Shown: positions 53,774-62,797, counted from the first letter of the stretch. The stretch: 64,000 nucleotides of DNA from Acidimicrobiaceae bacterium (GCA_016722025.1 JADKGZ010000013.1:82042-146041), one strand, 5' to 3'. Notes: generated from the sequence alone by a model not told the origin. Made by a program: numbers and translations.

Positions 53774-55318
53774 GTGAAGATCCAGCACCGCCACACTGCC
53801 GGGGCGACCGGCGCGTCGATTCCCACCGTCTGGGTGTTCGCCGACCAGCTGAACCGCGCCCGCGGCGCACTCGCCGGTCGCAGCCCGGGCGAGTGCCGCG
53901 TGCTGTTCGTCGAGAGCGAGGCGCTGATCTCGTCCCGACGATGGCATCGTCAGCGCTTGCATCTGGTGCTGTCGGCGATGGCGCACTTCGCTGCAGAACT
54001 CCGCGCCGAGGGTTTCGAGGTCGACCACCGGCGGGCCTGCACGCTCAGTCGTGGCCTGCAGGATCACATCGACGAGTACCGCGCGCCCCACATCATCGCG
54101 ATGGAGCCGACCAGCTGGGACGGGCGCGCGATGCTCGAGCGGTTGGGCGTCGAACTGTTGCGCAACGACCTGTTCCTTTGCCACTACGACGACTTCGCAG
54201 GCTGGGCCGCTGGCCGGAAGCGGCTCACGATGGAGGACTTCTACCGTTGGCAGCGGCAGCGACTCCGCGTGCTCATCGACGAGGGCGTCGATGGCTCCGA
54301 GCCCGTCGGTGGCAAGTGGAACTTCGACCATGACAATCGTGAACCGCCGCCGAGCGACGGCCGGGCCTGGCCGCTGATCGAACGGTTCGAGCTCGACGAC
54401 ATCGATCGCGCGGTGCTCGATCGGCTGCCGGTCACGACCTTCGGCGCCGAGCCCGATGCGGCGTGGCCCGTCACACGAGCGCAGGCAATGAGCCGGCTGC
54501 GCGAGTTCGTCGACCACGGGCTGGCGTTGTTCGGACCGCATGAGGACGCGATGCTCGCCGCCGAGTGGAAGCTGGCCCACTCGGTGCTGTCATCGTCGAT
54601 GAACCTCGGTCTGCTGCACCCAGCAGAAGTCGTTGCTGCTGCCGAGTCGGCCTTCCGGCGGGGCGCGGCGCCACTGAACTCCGTCGAGGGCTTCATCCGC
54701 CAGGTGATCGGCTGGCGCGAGTACGTGTGGGGCGTCTACTGGCTGTGGATGCCCGAGTATCGAAAGCGCAACGCGCTCGCCGCCACGCGTGCAGTCCCGC
54801 CGGCGTTCACTGGCCACGCTCGCACCGAGATGGCCTGCGTCTCCAGCGTGATCAGACATGTTCACGATCACGGGTTTGCGCATCACATCGAGCGCTTGAT
54901 GGTGTTGGGCAACCTGGCGCTGACCGCCGGAGTCGACCCGGGAGCGATGACAGCATGGATGCACGCGAGCTTCGTCGACGGTGCCGAGTGGGTGATGCTG
55001 CCCAACGTGATCGGGATGGCCTTGTTCGCCGACGGCGGCATGATGGCCACCAAGCCGTATGCCTCCGGTGGGGCGTATATCAACAAGATGAGCGACTCGT
55101 GCAAGTCGTGCCGCTTCGACCCGAAGCAGCGAACTGGCCCTGACGCCTGCCCGTACACGACGCTCTACTGGGACTTCCTCGCCCGCAACGCCGACACGCT
55201 GGCGACCAATCATCGCTTGGCTCGCCCGCTCGCGGCCATGCGTCGGTTGAGTGACCTGCCCGCGGTGCGCAGCCGCGCAGTCGAGATCCTGGACCGGCTC
55301 GACAACGGAACACTGTGA
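53774..55318 (+). CDS. Fe-S bacterial cryptochrome/photolyase (PhrB/DPRP family)
   Basis: 514 residues, start GTG 53774. The N-terminal alpha/beta domain (VWVFADQLN, about 19-27; RVLFVESEALISS) and the C-terminal FAD-binding helical domain (FIRQVIGWREYVWGVYW, about 310-327; HHIERLMVLGNLAL, about 373) match the FeS-BCP photolyases. Four Cys suited to the 4Fe-4S cluster are present: one in EMACVSSVIRH (about 356), two in DSCKSCRFDP, and one in DACPYTTLYWDF. Repairs UV photoproducts (6-4 type in the best-known member) using light. Confidence 0.9.
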   Translation: MKIQHRHTAGATGASIPTVWVFADQLNRARGALAGRSPGECRVLFVESEALISSRRWHRQRLHLVLSAMAHFAAELRAEGFEVDHRRACTLSRGLQDHIDEYRAPHIIAMEPTSWDGRAMLERLGVELLRNDLFLCHYDDFAGWAAGRKRLTMEDFYRWQRQRLRVLIDEGVDGSEPVGGKWNFDHDNREPPPSDGRAWPLIERFELDDIDRAVLDRLPVTTFGAEPDAAWPVTRAQAMSRLREFVDHGLALFGPHEDAMLAAEWKLAHSVLSSSMNLGLLHPAEVVAAAESAFRRGAAPLNSVEGFIRQVIGWREYVWGVYWLWMPEYRKRNALAATRAVPPAFTGHARTEMACVSSVIRHVHDHGFAHHIERLMVLGNLALTAGVDPGAMTAWMHASFVDGAEWVMLPNVIGMALFADGGMMATKPYASGGAYINKMSDSCKSCRFDPKQRTGPDACPYTTLYWDFLARNADTLATNHRLARPLAAMRRLSDLPAVRSRAVEILDRLDNGTL

Positions 55319-55437
55319 ACGGCAGAGCTGTCGGATGAAGGTCGAATCGACCACCCGGACGCTTCACCTGCAATACCGCCCACCGCGCGTCGACAACGAC
55401 GTGTGGATCTTCGCGCTCACTTCCTGATCGGCGAGCC

Positions 55438-56241
55438 TCAGGCGGGCTGGTGGACCTTCGCCCGGTACGGGCCCAGCGGCAGGCCGCGCGGCTGGAACGG
55501 GCGCCACTCGTCGCGACCCAGGCGCAAGCGGTCGGCGATGATGTTGAGCGCGGTGGGGTTGTAGCCCAGGCCGCAATGGCTGCCGTACACCTGGATGTTC
55601 TCGGCGCGCGGGCCGGCGTCGTCGATGCACGAGTTCCACGGCACCACGCCGTCGCCACGGGTGAAGATGGCCGTCGAGGGCACAGCCGGGGGGCCGATGT
55701 ACGGCTCGCGGCGGAACTCCACCGAGTGCGGCCGCCGCAACCCGTGCACCGGTGCCAGCAGATCGAACACCCGGCCGGCGTTGGTCTCCTCCGCCCGGTC
55801 GAGACGGAAGGGGCTGCCCAGCGAGATCACGTGGCGCACCGCCTCTGGCTTGCGCGCTGCCAGTGCCCGCGCGTAGAGGCCGCCAAGGCTCCAGCCGACG
55901 AGTGTGATCGGCTGGTTCCCGTGGCGCTGGTACAGGTCGTCGAAGCGCCCGAACAACCCGTCGACGATGCGCTGCGTGGGGCCGAGGTTCTGGCCCAGGT
56001 GCCAGCCGTGCACCGAGTAGTCGAGCCGGGCCAGGACGTATCGCAAGGCTGCAGTGGATTGGTCGCTGGCGGTGAACCCGGGCAGCACCAGCACTGGGCG
56101 GCCATCGCCCACCGGCAGCCGGGTGAGCAACGGCGTCAGCAGGGTGAACCCCGCGAACTGTGCCGCGGCCATCGCCGGCTCCATGGCGAACGCGAGAGGG
56201 GATGGGTTCTTGTGCGTGGTGGCACCTTGTGAACTGGTCAT
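55438..56241 (-). CDS. Alpha/beta hydrolase (PGAP1/lipase-like)
   Basis: 267 residues. Oxyanion strand PVLVLPGFTASDQST (about 48-62), nucleophile elbow LVGWSLGGLYARALA (GXSXG variant GWSLG, about 112-126), a late Asp in IFTRGDGVVPW and a C-terminal His in YGSHCGLGYN. The pattern is that of bacterial lipase/esterase-type alpha/beta hydrolases. Substrate unknown; no signal peptide. Start ATG 56241 (GTG 56247 also possible). Divergent from modA. Confidence 0.8.
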   Translation of the reverse strand: MTSSQGATTHKNPSPLAFAMEPAMAAAQFAGFTLLTPLLTRLPVGDGRPVLVLPGFTASDQSTAALRYVLARLDYSVHGWHLGQNLGPTQRIVDGLFGRFDDLYQRHGNQPITLVGWSLGGLYARALAARKPEAVRHVISLGSPFRLDRAEETNAGRVFDLLAPVHGLRRPHSVEFRREPYIGPPAVPSTAIFTRGDGVVPWNSCIDDAGPRAENIQVYGSHCGLGYNPTALNIIADRLRLGRDEWRPFQPRGLPLGPYRAKVHQPA

Positions 56242-56317
56242 CGTCACGCCCGCAGTGTGACACGCCGGAAGCGCCCGCATCAGGGTCGCAAGCCCCTCGA
56301 TGAACGATGAGGCGAAG

Positions 56318-56336
56318 ATAGTCATCGAGTGACTAT
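56318..56336. promoter_or_regulatory. Perfect inverted repeat operator at the modA promoter
   Basis: ATAGTCA - five bases - TGACTAT, perfectly symmetric. Its right arm overlaps a -10-like TATTAT (56334-56339), and seven bases later comes ATG 56347, so the transcript would be leaderless and a protein bound here would block the polymerase. The likely binder is the PadR-type regulator that ends the operon. Confidence 0.65.
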
Positions 56337-56346
56337 TATGCTGCGG

Positions 56347-57129
56347 ATGCGCACCCCAATCCGGCTGATCGTTGCCTCCTTCGTCGTGTTCGGGCTGGTT
56401 GCCACGGCATGCAGCGACGAGTCCGACACCACTCCTGCGACCGGCTCCGCCATCGCCGGTGCGGTGGTCGTGTTCGCCGCGTCGTCGCTCACCGAGGCGT
56501 TCACCGAGATGGCCGACGCCTTCGCCGCCGACCACCCCGACGTGAACCTCACGTTCAACTTCGCCGGCTCGGGCGACCTCTTCACCCAGATCAGCGAGGG
56601 TGCCCCGGCCGACGTGTTCGTGTCGGCCGACGCCGCCAACATGACCCGGCTCACCGACGCTGCGCTCAACGCCGGCGCTCCCGTCACGATCGCCCGCAAC
56701 ACGTTCGAGATCATCGTCGAGCCGGGCAACCCGCAGGCCATCACCGGGCTCACCGACCTCGTCGACCCGAACCTGATCGTGGTGCTCTGCGCCGACACCG
56801 TGCCGTGCGGCAAGGGCGCCCAGCAGGTGTTGGCGAACGCCGGCATCACGCTCACCCCGAAGAGCCTGGAGGACAAGGTGAAGGGTGTCGTCACCAAGGT
56901 GACCGCCGGCGAGGCCGACGCCGGCATCGTCTTCGTCACCGACGTGAACGCGGCTGGCAACACGGCGGAGGGTGTGCAGATCCCCGCTGCCGTCAACGTG
57001 ATCAGCGAGTATCCAGCGGTGATCACCAAGGATGCACCCAACCCGGCAGCGGCACAGGCGTTCGTCGAGTTCGTCGCCGGGCCAGCCGGCCAGGCCATCC
57101 TGACCACGTACGGGTTCCTCGCCCCGTGA
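56347..57129 (+). CDS. modA: Molybdate ABC transporter substrate-binding protein
   Basis: 260 residues from ATG 56347 (ATG 56338 possible). A lipoprotein signal ends in the lipobox LVATAC (about 17-22). The mature protein has VVVFAASSLTEAFTEMADAF, NFAGSGDLFTQISEGAPADVFVSAD and GEADAGIVFVTDV, the oxyanion-binding pattern of ModA. It delivers molybdate or tungstate to ModB. The next start overlaps its stop (GTGA), so modABC-padR are one operon. Confidence 0.9.
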   Translation: MRTPIRLIVASFVVFGLVATACSDESDTTPATGSAIAGAVVVFAASSLTEAFTEMADAFAADHPDVNLTFNFAGSGDLFTQISEGAPADVFVSADAANMTRLTDAALNAGAPVTIARNTFEIIVEPGNPQAITGLTDLVDPNLIVVLCADTVPCGKGAQQVLANAGITLTPKSLEDKVKGVVTKVTAGEADAGIVFVTDVNAAGNTAEGVQIPAAVNVISEYPAVITKDAPNPAAAQAFVEFVAGPAGQAILTTYGFLAP

Positions 57130-57965
57130 GCCGCACCTCGAGCCGGCGGCGAGGCGGCAGCCCACGCCCACCCGCCCCCGTGCTGGCACTTGCGGCGCTG
57201 GCCATCCTGTTCTTCGCGCTGCCGCTCGTGGGCCTGCTCTGGCGAGCGCCCTGGTCCAACGCCTGGGGCTACCTCACCGACGACAACGCGCTCACCGCGC
57301 TGCGCCTGTCGCTGATCTGCTCGCTGTGGGCAACCGCACTGTCGGTGCTGTTCGGGGTGCCACTGGCCTGGGTGCTGGCCCGCGTGTCGTTCCCCGGCCG
57401 CGGCGCCGTGCGCGCGCTGTGCACGCTGTCGATGGTGCTGCCGCCGGTGGTCGGCGGCCTCGCATTGTTCTTCGCGCTGGGCCGCCGGGGTTTGGTGGGC
57501 CAGTGGCTGTACCGGTGGTTCGACCTGCAACTGCCGTTCACCACTGCCGGCGTGGTGGTCGCGCAGACCTTCGTCGCGATGCCGTTCCTCGTCATCACCG
57601 TGGAGGCCGCGCTGCGCCAACTCGACGGTCGTGCGGAGGATGCATCGCGCACGCTGGGCGCCTCGCGCTGGTACACGTTCCGACGGGTCACGCTGCCCGC
57701 CATTCGCCCCGCGCTGGCAGCGGGGGCCGTGCTGGCCTGGGCGCGGGCGCTCGGCGAGTTCGGCGCCACCATCACGTTCGCCGGCAACTTCCCGGGCACC
57801 ACGCAGACCATGCCGCTCGCCGTGTACCTGGCACGCGAGACCAACCCGGAACAGGCGATCGTGCTGGCACTGCTGCTGATCGCGATCTCGTTCGGGGTGC
57901 TGGTGAGCTTGCGTGATCGATGGTTCGGTCGCGGCGCTGCCGGCCGGCACTCGGTGCTGGCATGA
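57126..57965 (+). CDS. modB: Molybdate ABC transporter permease
   Basis: 279 residues with about six membrane helices and the EAA loop EDASRTLGASRWYTFRRVTLPAIRPALAAG (about 170-200) that docks on ModC. LGEFGATITFAGNFPGTTQTMPLAVY (about 212-238) is diagnostic for ModB. A basic Ser/Arg-rich N-terminus (SRTSSRRRGG) precedes helix 1. Starts at GTG 57126 overlapping the modA stop; its stop overlaps the modC start. Confidence 0.92.
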   Translation: MSRTSSRRRGGSPRPPAPVLALAALAILFFALPLVGLLWRAPWSNAWGYLTDDNALTALRLSLICSLWATALSVLFGVPLAWVLARVSFPGRGAVRALCTLSMVLPPVVGGLALFFALGRRGLVGQWLYRWFDLQLPFTTAGVVVAQTFVAMPFLVITVEAALRQLDGRAEDASRTLGASRWYTFRRVTLPAIRPALAAGAVLAWARALGEFGATITFAGNFPGTTQTMPLAVYLARETNPEQAIVLALLLIAISFGVLVSLRDRWFGRGAAGRHSVLA

Positions 57966-59017
57966 GCCTGGCAGCGACCCTGCAACTGCAGTTGGGCTCG
58001 CTCGACCTGCAGGCCGAGCTCGACGTGCGACCGGGCGAGCTGCTCGCGCTGCTCGGCCCCAACGGAGCCGGCAAGAGCACCGTGCTGCGCTGCCTGGCCG
58101 GCCTCGCGCCGATCACCGCCGGCCGCATCGCCATCGACGACATCGTGGTCGACGAACCTGCCACGCACTCGTTCGTGGAACCCGAGCACCGATCGATCGG
58201 GGTCGTGTTCCAGGACTACCTGCTGTTCGAGCACATGACGGTGCTGGAGAACGTGGCCTACGGGCTGCGAGCACGCAGGCAACCCAAGGCCACGGCGCAC
58301 CGAGTTGCCCGCGAGTGGATGGAACGGGTTGGCCTCGGCGAGTACTGCGACCAGCGACCACGTGCGCTCTCGGGTGGCCAGGCGCAGCGCGCCGCGCTGG
58401 CCCGCGCACTCGCCACCAGCCCGCGCGTGCTGTTGCTCGACGAGCCGTTGGCGGCACTGGATGCAGGCACGCGAGCCGGCGTGCGCCGCGACCTCCGACG
58501 GCACCTGCAGTCGTTCGACGGCATGCGCGTGATGGTCACTCACGACCCTGTCGACGCCTACGCGTTGGCGGATCGGGTGGCGATCCTCGACGAAGGGCGC
58601 ATCGTGCAGACCGGCACGTTGGCCGAGGTGACCAGCCACCCTCGGTCGCGCTACGTGGCCGACCTGGTGGGCGTGAACCTGGTGGCCGGCACGGTGCTCG
58701 ACGGGGTGCTGCACACCGACACCGGTGCACGCGTGGTGATCGCCGACGCAGCGCCAGGGGCATCGTTCGCCGTCATCCGGCCGCACTCGATCCTGCTGGT
58801 GCAGCACCCGGCCGACGGTGCCAGCGCGCGCAACCAGTGGCCGGGCGTGATCACCGAGCTCGACCGGTTGGGCGATCGCGTGCGCATCGGCCTCGACGGC
58901 GCGGTGCCACTCACCGCCGAGATCACCATCGCCGCGCTCGACGCGATGGAACTGCGGCCCGGCGACACCGTTCACGCCTCGGTGAAGGCAACCGACATCG
59001 AGGTCTACCCGGCATGA
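57962..59017 (+). CDS. modC: Molybdate ABC transporter ATP-binding protein
   Basis: 351 residues. Walker A GPNGAGKST (about 32-40), Q-loop FQDYLLF (about 82), signature LSGGQAQR (about 137), Walker B LLLDEPLAALD (about 157), and H-switch MVTHDP (about 192). The C-terminal ~85 residues are a molybdate-binding TOBE domain (VHASVKATDIEVYPA ending), which allows feedback inhibition by intracellular molybdate. ATGA overlaps on both sides. Confidence 0.92.
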   Translation: MSLAATLQLQLGSLDLQAELDVRPGELLALLGPNGAGKSTVLRCLAGLAPITAGRIAIDDIVVDEPATHSFVEPEHRSIGVVFQDYLLFEHMTVLENVAYGLRARRQPKATAHRVAREWMERVGLGEYCDQRPRALSGGQAQRAALARALATSPRVLLLDEPLAALDAGTRAGVRRDLRRHLQSFDGMRVMVTHDPVDAYALADRVAILDEGRIVQTGTLAEVTSHPRSRYVADLVGVNLVAGTVLDGVLHTDTGARVVIADAAPGASFAVIRPHSILLVQHPADGASARNQWPGVITELDRLGDRVRIGLDGAVPLTAEITIAALDAMELRPGDTVHASVKATDIEVYPA

Positions 59018-59592
59018 GATCGCCACAACAAGGGCTGCTGCTCGGCGAATGGGCGTGCCTCGGCATCATCTACCCCGCGCCCACGCACGGCTTCGCGGTC
59101 GCCGCTCATCTGAAGCCGGCGGGCGACATCGGCCGCGTGTGGTCGCTGTCGCGAGCGCTCACCTATCGCTCGCTCGAGCAACTGGCCAGCCGCGACTACA
59201 TCCGCCCGATCGGCGAGGAGCCCGGCATCGCCGGCGGCAACCGCACCATCCTTGCCGCCACCCGCACCGGCCGGGCACAGCTGCGCACCTGGCTCGGCAC
59301 ACCGGTGGCGCACCTCCGCGACCTGCGCAGCGAGCTGTTGCTGAAGCTGATCCTGGCCGAGCACTGCGGCGTCGACATGGAGCCCATGCTGCTGCAGCAG
59401 CGCGCCCACATCGAGCAGATGGTCGCAGCGATCACCGCACAGTCCGACCCGACCGCGCAATCCGACCCGACAGCAACGTCCGGCTCGGCAGCAACGTCCA
59501 ATCCGGCAGCGCCCACCGACGTGGTGGCCCTGTGGCGCAGCGAGTCGTCGAACGCAGCACTCCGCTTCGTCGACCGGCTCCTCAGCCTCTGA
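59014..59592 (+). CDS. PadR-type transcriptional regulator, last gene of the mod operon
   Basis: 192 residues. The winged helix is at about 8-75 (LLLGEWACLGIIYPAPTHGFAVAAHLKPAG ... RVWSLSRALTYRSLEQLASRDYIRP), followed by a basic beta-wing (GGNRTILAATRTGRAQLRTWL) and a C-terminal helical dimerisation part with an in-frame Ser/Thr/Ala repeat (QSDPTAQSDPTATSGSAATSN, about 148-165). ModE usually controls mod operons; no ModE or MOP domain is seen here. Probably the autorepressor acting at the 56318 inverted repeat. Confidence 0.75.
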   Translation: MRSPQQGLLLGEWACLGIIYPAPTHGFAVAAHLKPAGDIGRVWSLSRALTYRSLEQLASRDYIRPIGEEPGIAGGNRTILAATRTGRAQLRTWLGTPVAHLRDLRSELLLKLILAEHCGVDMEPMLLQQRAHIEQMVAAITAQSDPTAQSDPTATSGSAATSNPAAPTDVVALWRSESSNAALRFVDRLLSL

Positions 59593-59621
59593 GGCCCGGC
59601 GACGCCGCGCACACGGTGCCG

Positions 59622-60434
59622 TCACCCGTCAGCGATGCCATCGACCACGCGACCGAAGAACGTCTGCTGGTTCACTGCCAGCATCCGCGTGCCGGGCGTT
59701 GGCGAATAGATGAACGTGGCCAGCAGACGGGTGCTGCCACCGACCACCGGCGTGACGCGGTGAATGGTGGTGTGACCGCGGAACAGCACCAGCGTGCCCG
59801 GTGACTGCCGCATGGTCTTGACGGCCGACCGATCGCCGGCGACCACCTTGGCGACTGCGTCGTACGACGGGTCGGTGTCGGTGCGCAGGAACGGCACGTA
59901 CTCGAAGTCGGCGCCCGCCTCTGCCTCGGCCAGCATCAAGGTGACGGTGAAAGTGGCGTTGTCGAAGTGCCAGCCGAGCGACGTGCCCGGCGGATAGAAC
60001 AGCACGTTGATCTGCGACAGCGCGTCCTCGTACGGATGCAGCTGATCGAACCCGAGGCAGGCCGCGACGAACCGGATCATCTCCGGCGAGCGATACAGGG
60101 TCTCGAGCTCCGCGATGTCGCTGAGGTGGTCGTACCCGAGAGTGGCGGAGGTGGTGGTCTCCTTGGCGTTGCGTACGTGGTGCTCGCCCAGGCTGGGGTC
60201 GTCGGCGACCAGGTACACGTTGTGCTGCTTCACCTTGTGGAACGCACTCGCCTCGCGTGGGGCGACGGAGGCCACGATGCGATCGATCGCGTCGCGACGC
60301 ACGAAACCCTCGAGCACGCACACACCGCTCTCGGCCAAGCCGGCGCGAGCGCTGTCGACGAGCGCGTCGTACTCGGCACCGCTGGCCGGGTCGATCGCGT
60401 AGCGAGCCACGTCGACGATCTCGCTGAGCTGCAT
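59622..60434 (-). CDS. 2-oxoglutarate/Fe(II)-dependent oxygenase-like protein
   Basis: 270 residues with a double-stranded beta-helix oxygenase core. The Fe(II) triad appears as H-x-D in GWHFDNATFTVTLML (about 155) and a distal His in GHTTIHRVTPVVGGSTRLLATFIYS (about 226-236) followed by the 2OG-binding Arg. A conserved KVKQHNVYLV segment lies near 68. Similar to uncharacterised HalD/ArpA-like oxygenases; substrate unknown, perhaps an amino acid or natural product. Convergent with the mod operon. Confidence 0.8.
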   Translation of the reverse strand: MQLSEIVDVARYAIDPASGAEYDALVDSARAGLAESGVCVLEGFVRRDAIDRIVASVAPREASAFHKVKQHNVYLVADDPSLGEHHVRNAKETTTSATLGYDHLSDIAELETLYRSPEMIRFVAACLGFDQLHPYEDALSQINVLFYPPGTSLGWHFDNATFTVTLMLAEAEAGADFEYVPFLRTDTDPSYDAVAKVVAGDRSAVKTMRQSPGTLVLFRGHTTIHRVTPVVGGSTRLLATFIYSPTPGTRMLAVNQQTFFGRVVDGIADG

Positions 60435-60444
60435 GCGCGCGAGA

Positions 60445-60966
60445 CTACGCAGCGATCTGCGAGTACACGAAGCAGTCCTGCGGCAACTCGGAGGTGTACC
60501 CGGCCATGCGCAAGATGCCTTCGCGCTGGTAGCCGCATCGCTCGGCGAGCCGCCAGGACGCTTCGTTCCACGTCTCGATGATCAGTTGCAGGCGATGGCA
60601 GTTCGGGTGCCGGCCGAACACGATGCTCGACATCAGTCGCAACGCTTCCGAGCCGAAGCCCCGGCGCCAATCCGATTCGTCGTGGATGACGTAGCCGATC
60701 TCGAAGCCGTGGATGCACGGCCCTGATCGGTAGAACTGGGTGGTACCCAACAGACGCCCGGTGGCGAGCTCCTCGATCGCCAAGGCACCCCAGTCGTCGA
60801 GCCAGAACCCGGTTGCGGCGTGCACCTCGGTCAGCCGGGTCAGGTCGATCATCGGCTCCGTGATCGACAGCGTGTACACGAACTGGGCGGCTCGTGGCAG
60901 GTCGGCGACGGCAATCGGCCGCAGCCGCACCTTCGCCCCCGACACCGTTGGTGGCACAGCACTCAT
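60445..60966 (-). CDS. GNAT N-acetyltransferase, RimJ/RimL-like
   Basis: 173 residues. VRLRPIAVADLPRAAQF start, FEIGYVIHDESDWRRGFGSEALRLMSSIVFG (about 85-115, acetyl-CoA motif with RRGFGSEA), and the typical end ETWNEASWRLAERCGYQREGILR (about 132-154). Acetylates N-termini or small amines. Upstream of the oxygenase by 10 bases and likely co-transcribed with it. Confidence 0.83.
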   Translation of the reverse strand: MSAVPPTVSGAKVRLRPIAVADLPRAAQFVYTLSITEPMIDLTRLTEVHAATGFWLDDWGALAIEELATGRLLGTTQFYRSGPCIHGFEIGYVIHDESDWRRGFGSEALRLMSSIVFGRHPNCHRLQLIIETWNEASWRLAERCGYQREGILRMAGYTSELPQDCFVYSQIAA

Positions 60967-61021
60967 GCGGCCAGGTTCGCACACCGAGTCGAGGCCGGCA
61001 CCAGCAGTTCGAGCCCGGCCT

Positions 61022-61819
61022 TCAGCCGGTGAACGCCTCACGAAGCAGCGCACGATCGAGCGACGGGGTGGCGAGGGTGCCCTCCGCGAACAGTTGCTTG
61101 CCGGCGTTGATGACGGCCGCATTGGCCAGGTTGGCGAAGAAGCTGCCCAGCGACACCCGGCGAACGCCGGCGGCCGCGAGCTGGGCGACCGACGGGCCGC
61201 CGGGCAGCAGCAGGCAGTTCACCGGTAGGCCGACCTCGCCGACCACTCGCTCGATCTGTGCAATCGCGACGAGGCCGGGCGCGTAGACCACCTCGGCGCC
61301 TGCGTCGCGATACGCGCACAGCCGGGCGATGGTGTCGTCGAGGTCGTCGACACCGTGCAGGTGGTTCTCGCAGCGCGCCGTGAGCACGACGTCCAGGCGG
61401 CGAGCCTCCTCCGCCGCGGCGCCGACCCTGGCAGTCGCGACCTCGATCGGATCGATACGGTCCGTCGCCGGGTTCCAGTCCTCGATCGAGCAACCGGCGG
61501 CACCCGCACCGGCCAGCAGCCCGACGCACTCGGCGATGCCCGCAGCGTCATCGCCGTACAGGCGCTCGGAGTCGACGTTGAACGGCAGGTGGGTTGCTGC
61601 GGTGAGACGGCCGACATGCTCGACCAGCTCGTCGCGAGCCACGGTCATGTCGAGCCGCCCGAGCGTGGAGGCGAAGCCGGCGCTGGTGGTGGCGAGTGCG
61701 GGGAACCCAAGCGTGGTGAGCAGCTTGGTCGTGCCCACATCGTGCGGATTGGGCATCACGAAGGTGCCGCTGGCGTGAAGGCTGCGGAACTGTCGGCGGA
61801 GATCGTCGGCGCTGGGCAT
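61022..61819 (-). CDS. Isocitrate lyase/PEP mutase superfamily protein
   Basis: 265-residue TIM barrel: MPNPHDVGTTKLLTTLGFPALATTSAGFASTLG (about 22-54), FNVDSERLYGDD (about 86, Mg2+-site Asp), GCSIEDWNP (about 112-120), TARCENHLHGVDD (about 148), and LGSFFANL near the C-terminus. Most such stand-alone proteins are 2-methylisocitrate-lyase-like or oxaloacetate-decarboxylase-like; the exact reaction is not predictable. Monocistronic. Confidence 0.82.
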   Translation of the reverse strand: MPSADDLRRQFRSLHASGTFVMPNPHDVGTTKLLTTLGFPALATTSAGFASTLGRLDMTVARDELVEHVGRLTAATHLPFNVDSERLYGDDAAGIAECVGLLAGAGAAGCSIEDWNPATDRIDPIEVATARVGAAAEEARRLDVVLTARCENHLHGVDDLDDTIARLCAYRDAGAEVVYAPGLVAIAQIERVVGEVGLPVNCLLLPGGPSVAQLAAAGVRRVSLGSFFANLANAAVINAGKQLFAEGTLATPSLDRALLREAFTG

Positions 61820-61998
61820 GCGAGCAAGTCTCGTCCGTCGGCACCGAACTGAACAGCGGAAATCGGTCGAGCCCGTGGTGCGGTGGGTGTCTGTTTCGGC
61901 TCGCCGTCCGATCGTTGTGTTCGCAACTGGGGTTCCCCAGAAGAGCACGTACGGATCCGGGGAGCCCCGGTTGCTCGGTGCAGTGCGGTCGACCAGGC

Positions 61999-62797
61999 TC
62001 AGGCCGGCGAGGACGAGACCCACACGTCGACGCTGACGGCGCGGCCGGTGTCGGTGTCGGCGCCGGTGGCGCCGGCCTGCCAGCGGATGGGGGTCATGTA
62101 GAACAGGTCGCGCAGCGCCGAGGCGTCGAGCTGCAGCTCGAACTGCACCCGCCGGGCGGCAGCGGCTTCCACCGGTGGCTCGGCTCGGCGCTGCAGACGC
62201 TCGCTGGCCTTGCGCTGCGAGTCTCCCGAGAGCACCGGCCGCATCTGCTGCAGGTGGTGCGGGCCGGGCGTGACCGTCACCCAGCGGCCTCGGGCTGCAG
62301 CACTCGCCGGAACTCGTCGGCGGTGCGGCGCGAACACCGACAACACTGCGGCGACAGAGCCGTCGAGCACCGGCAGTCGGTACGCGGAACCGACCACGAA
62401 CTGCGAGTCGGGCAACAGCCGCGCCGCCATCTGCACTGCGCTCTTCGCCACATCGAGGCCGAACCGATCGGGCAGCGGCAGCTGCGAGAGGTAGTAGCCC
62501 TCGCCGCAGCCGACATCGAGCACGGGGCCGGTGGGCGTGCCCACCACCTCGGCGACCGCAGTGGCGACGCGCGTAGTGCCCCGCACCCAGGAAGCGGCGG
62601 CGAGCGGCGAGCGCATCGGGCGTGTCGCCGGGTGTGGTGGCGGCACTGAGGCGGCCGCCGACCAACAGGTTGAGGTACCCGCCACGACCACGATCGAACG
62701 AGTGATGGCGCTCGCAGGTGGCACCCGTCGCAGACAACGACAGCGGCAGCCCGCAGTGCGGGCACGCCAGTACCTGCGAGGCACCGGGCCCCATCAT
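61999..62797 (-). pseudogene. RlmA-type 23S rRNA (guanine-N1) methyltransferase, three frameshifts
   Basis: About 267 residues once joined. The N-terminal zinc site is ACPHCGLPLSLSATGATCERHHSFD (about 9-33). Then GGYLNLLVGG and the AdoMet site VLDVGCGEGYYLSQL (about 90), FGLDVAKSAVQMAAR, and a C-terminal DLFYMTPIRW. Frames change at about 62567-62573 (one CG missing in a CG run), about 62324-62328 (one CG missing), and about 62286-62290 (one G missing); the restored reading is FAPRTADEFRRVLQPEGRWVTVTPGPHH. Too regular to be an old pseudogene. Confidence 0.78.

Noticed and set aside
55438..57189. 583-residue frame containing the alpha/beta hydrolase
   Set aside because: The first ~315 residues are the reverse complement of modA; codon pattern and the family start support ATG 56241.
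56322..59026. Long minus-strand frames opposite modABC
   Set aside because: High-GC shadow frames; the plus-strand genes have complete transporter motifs and overlapping starts and stops.
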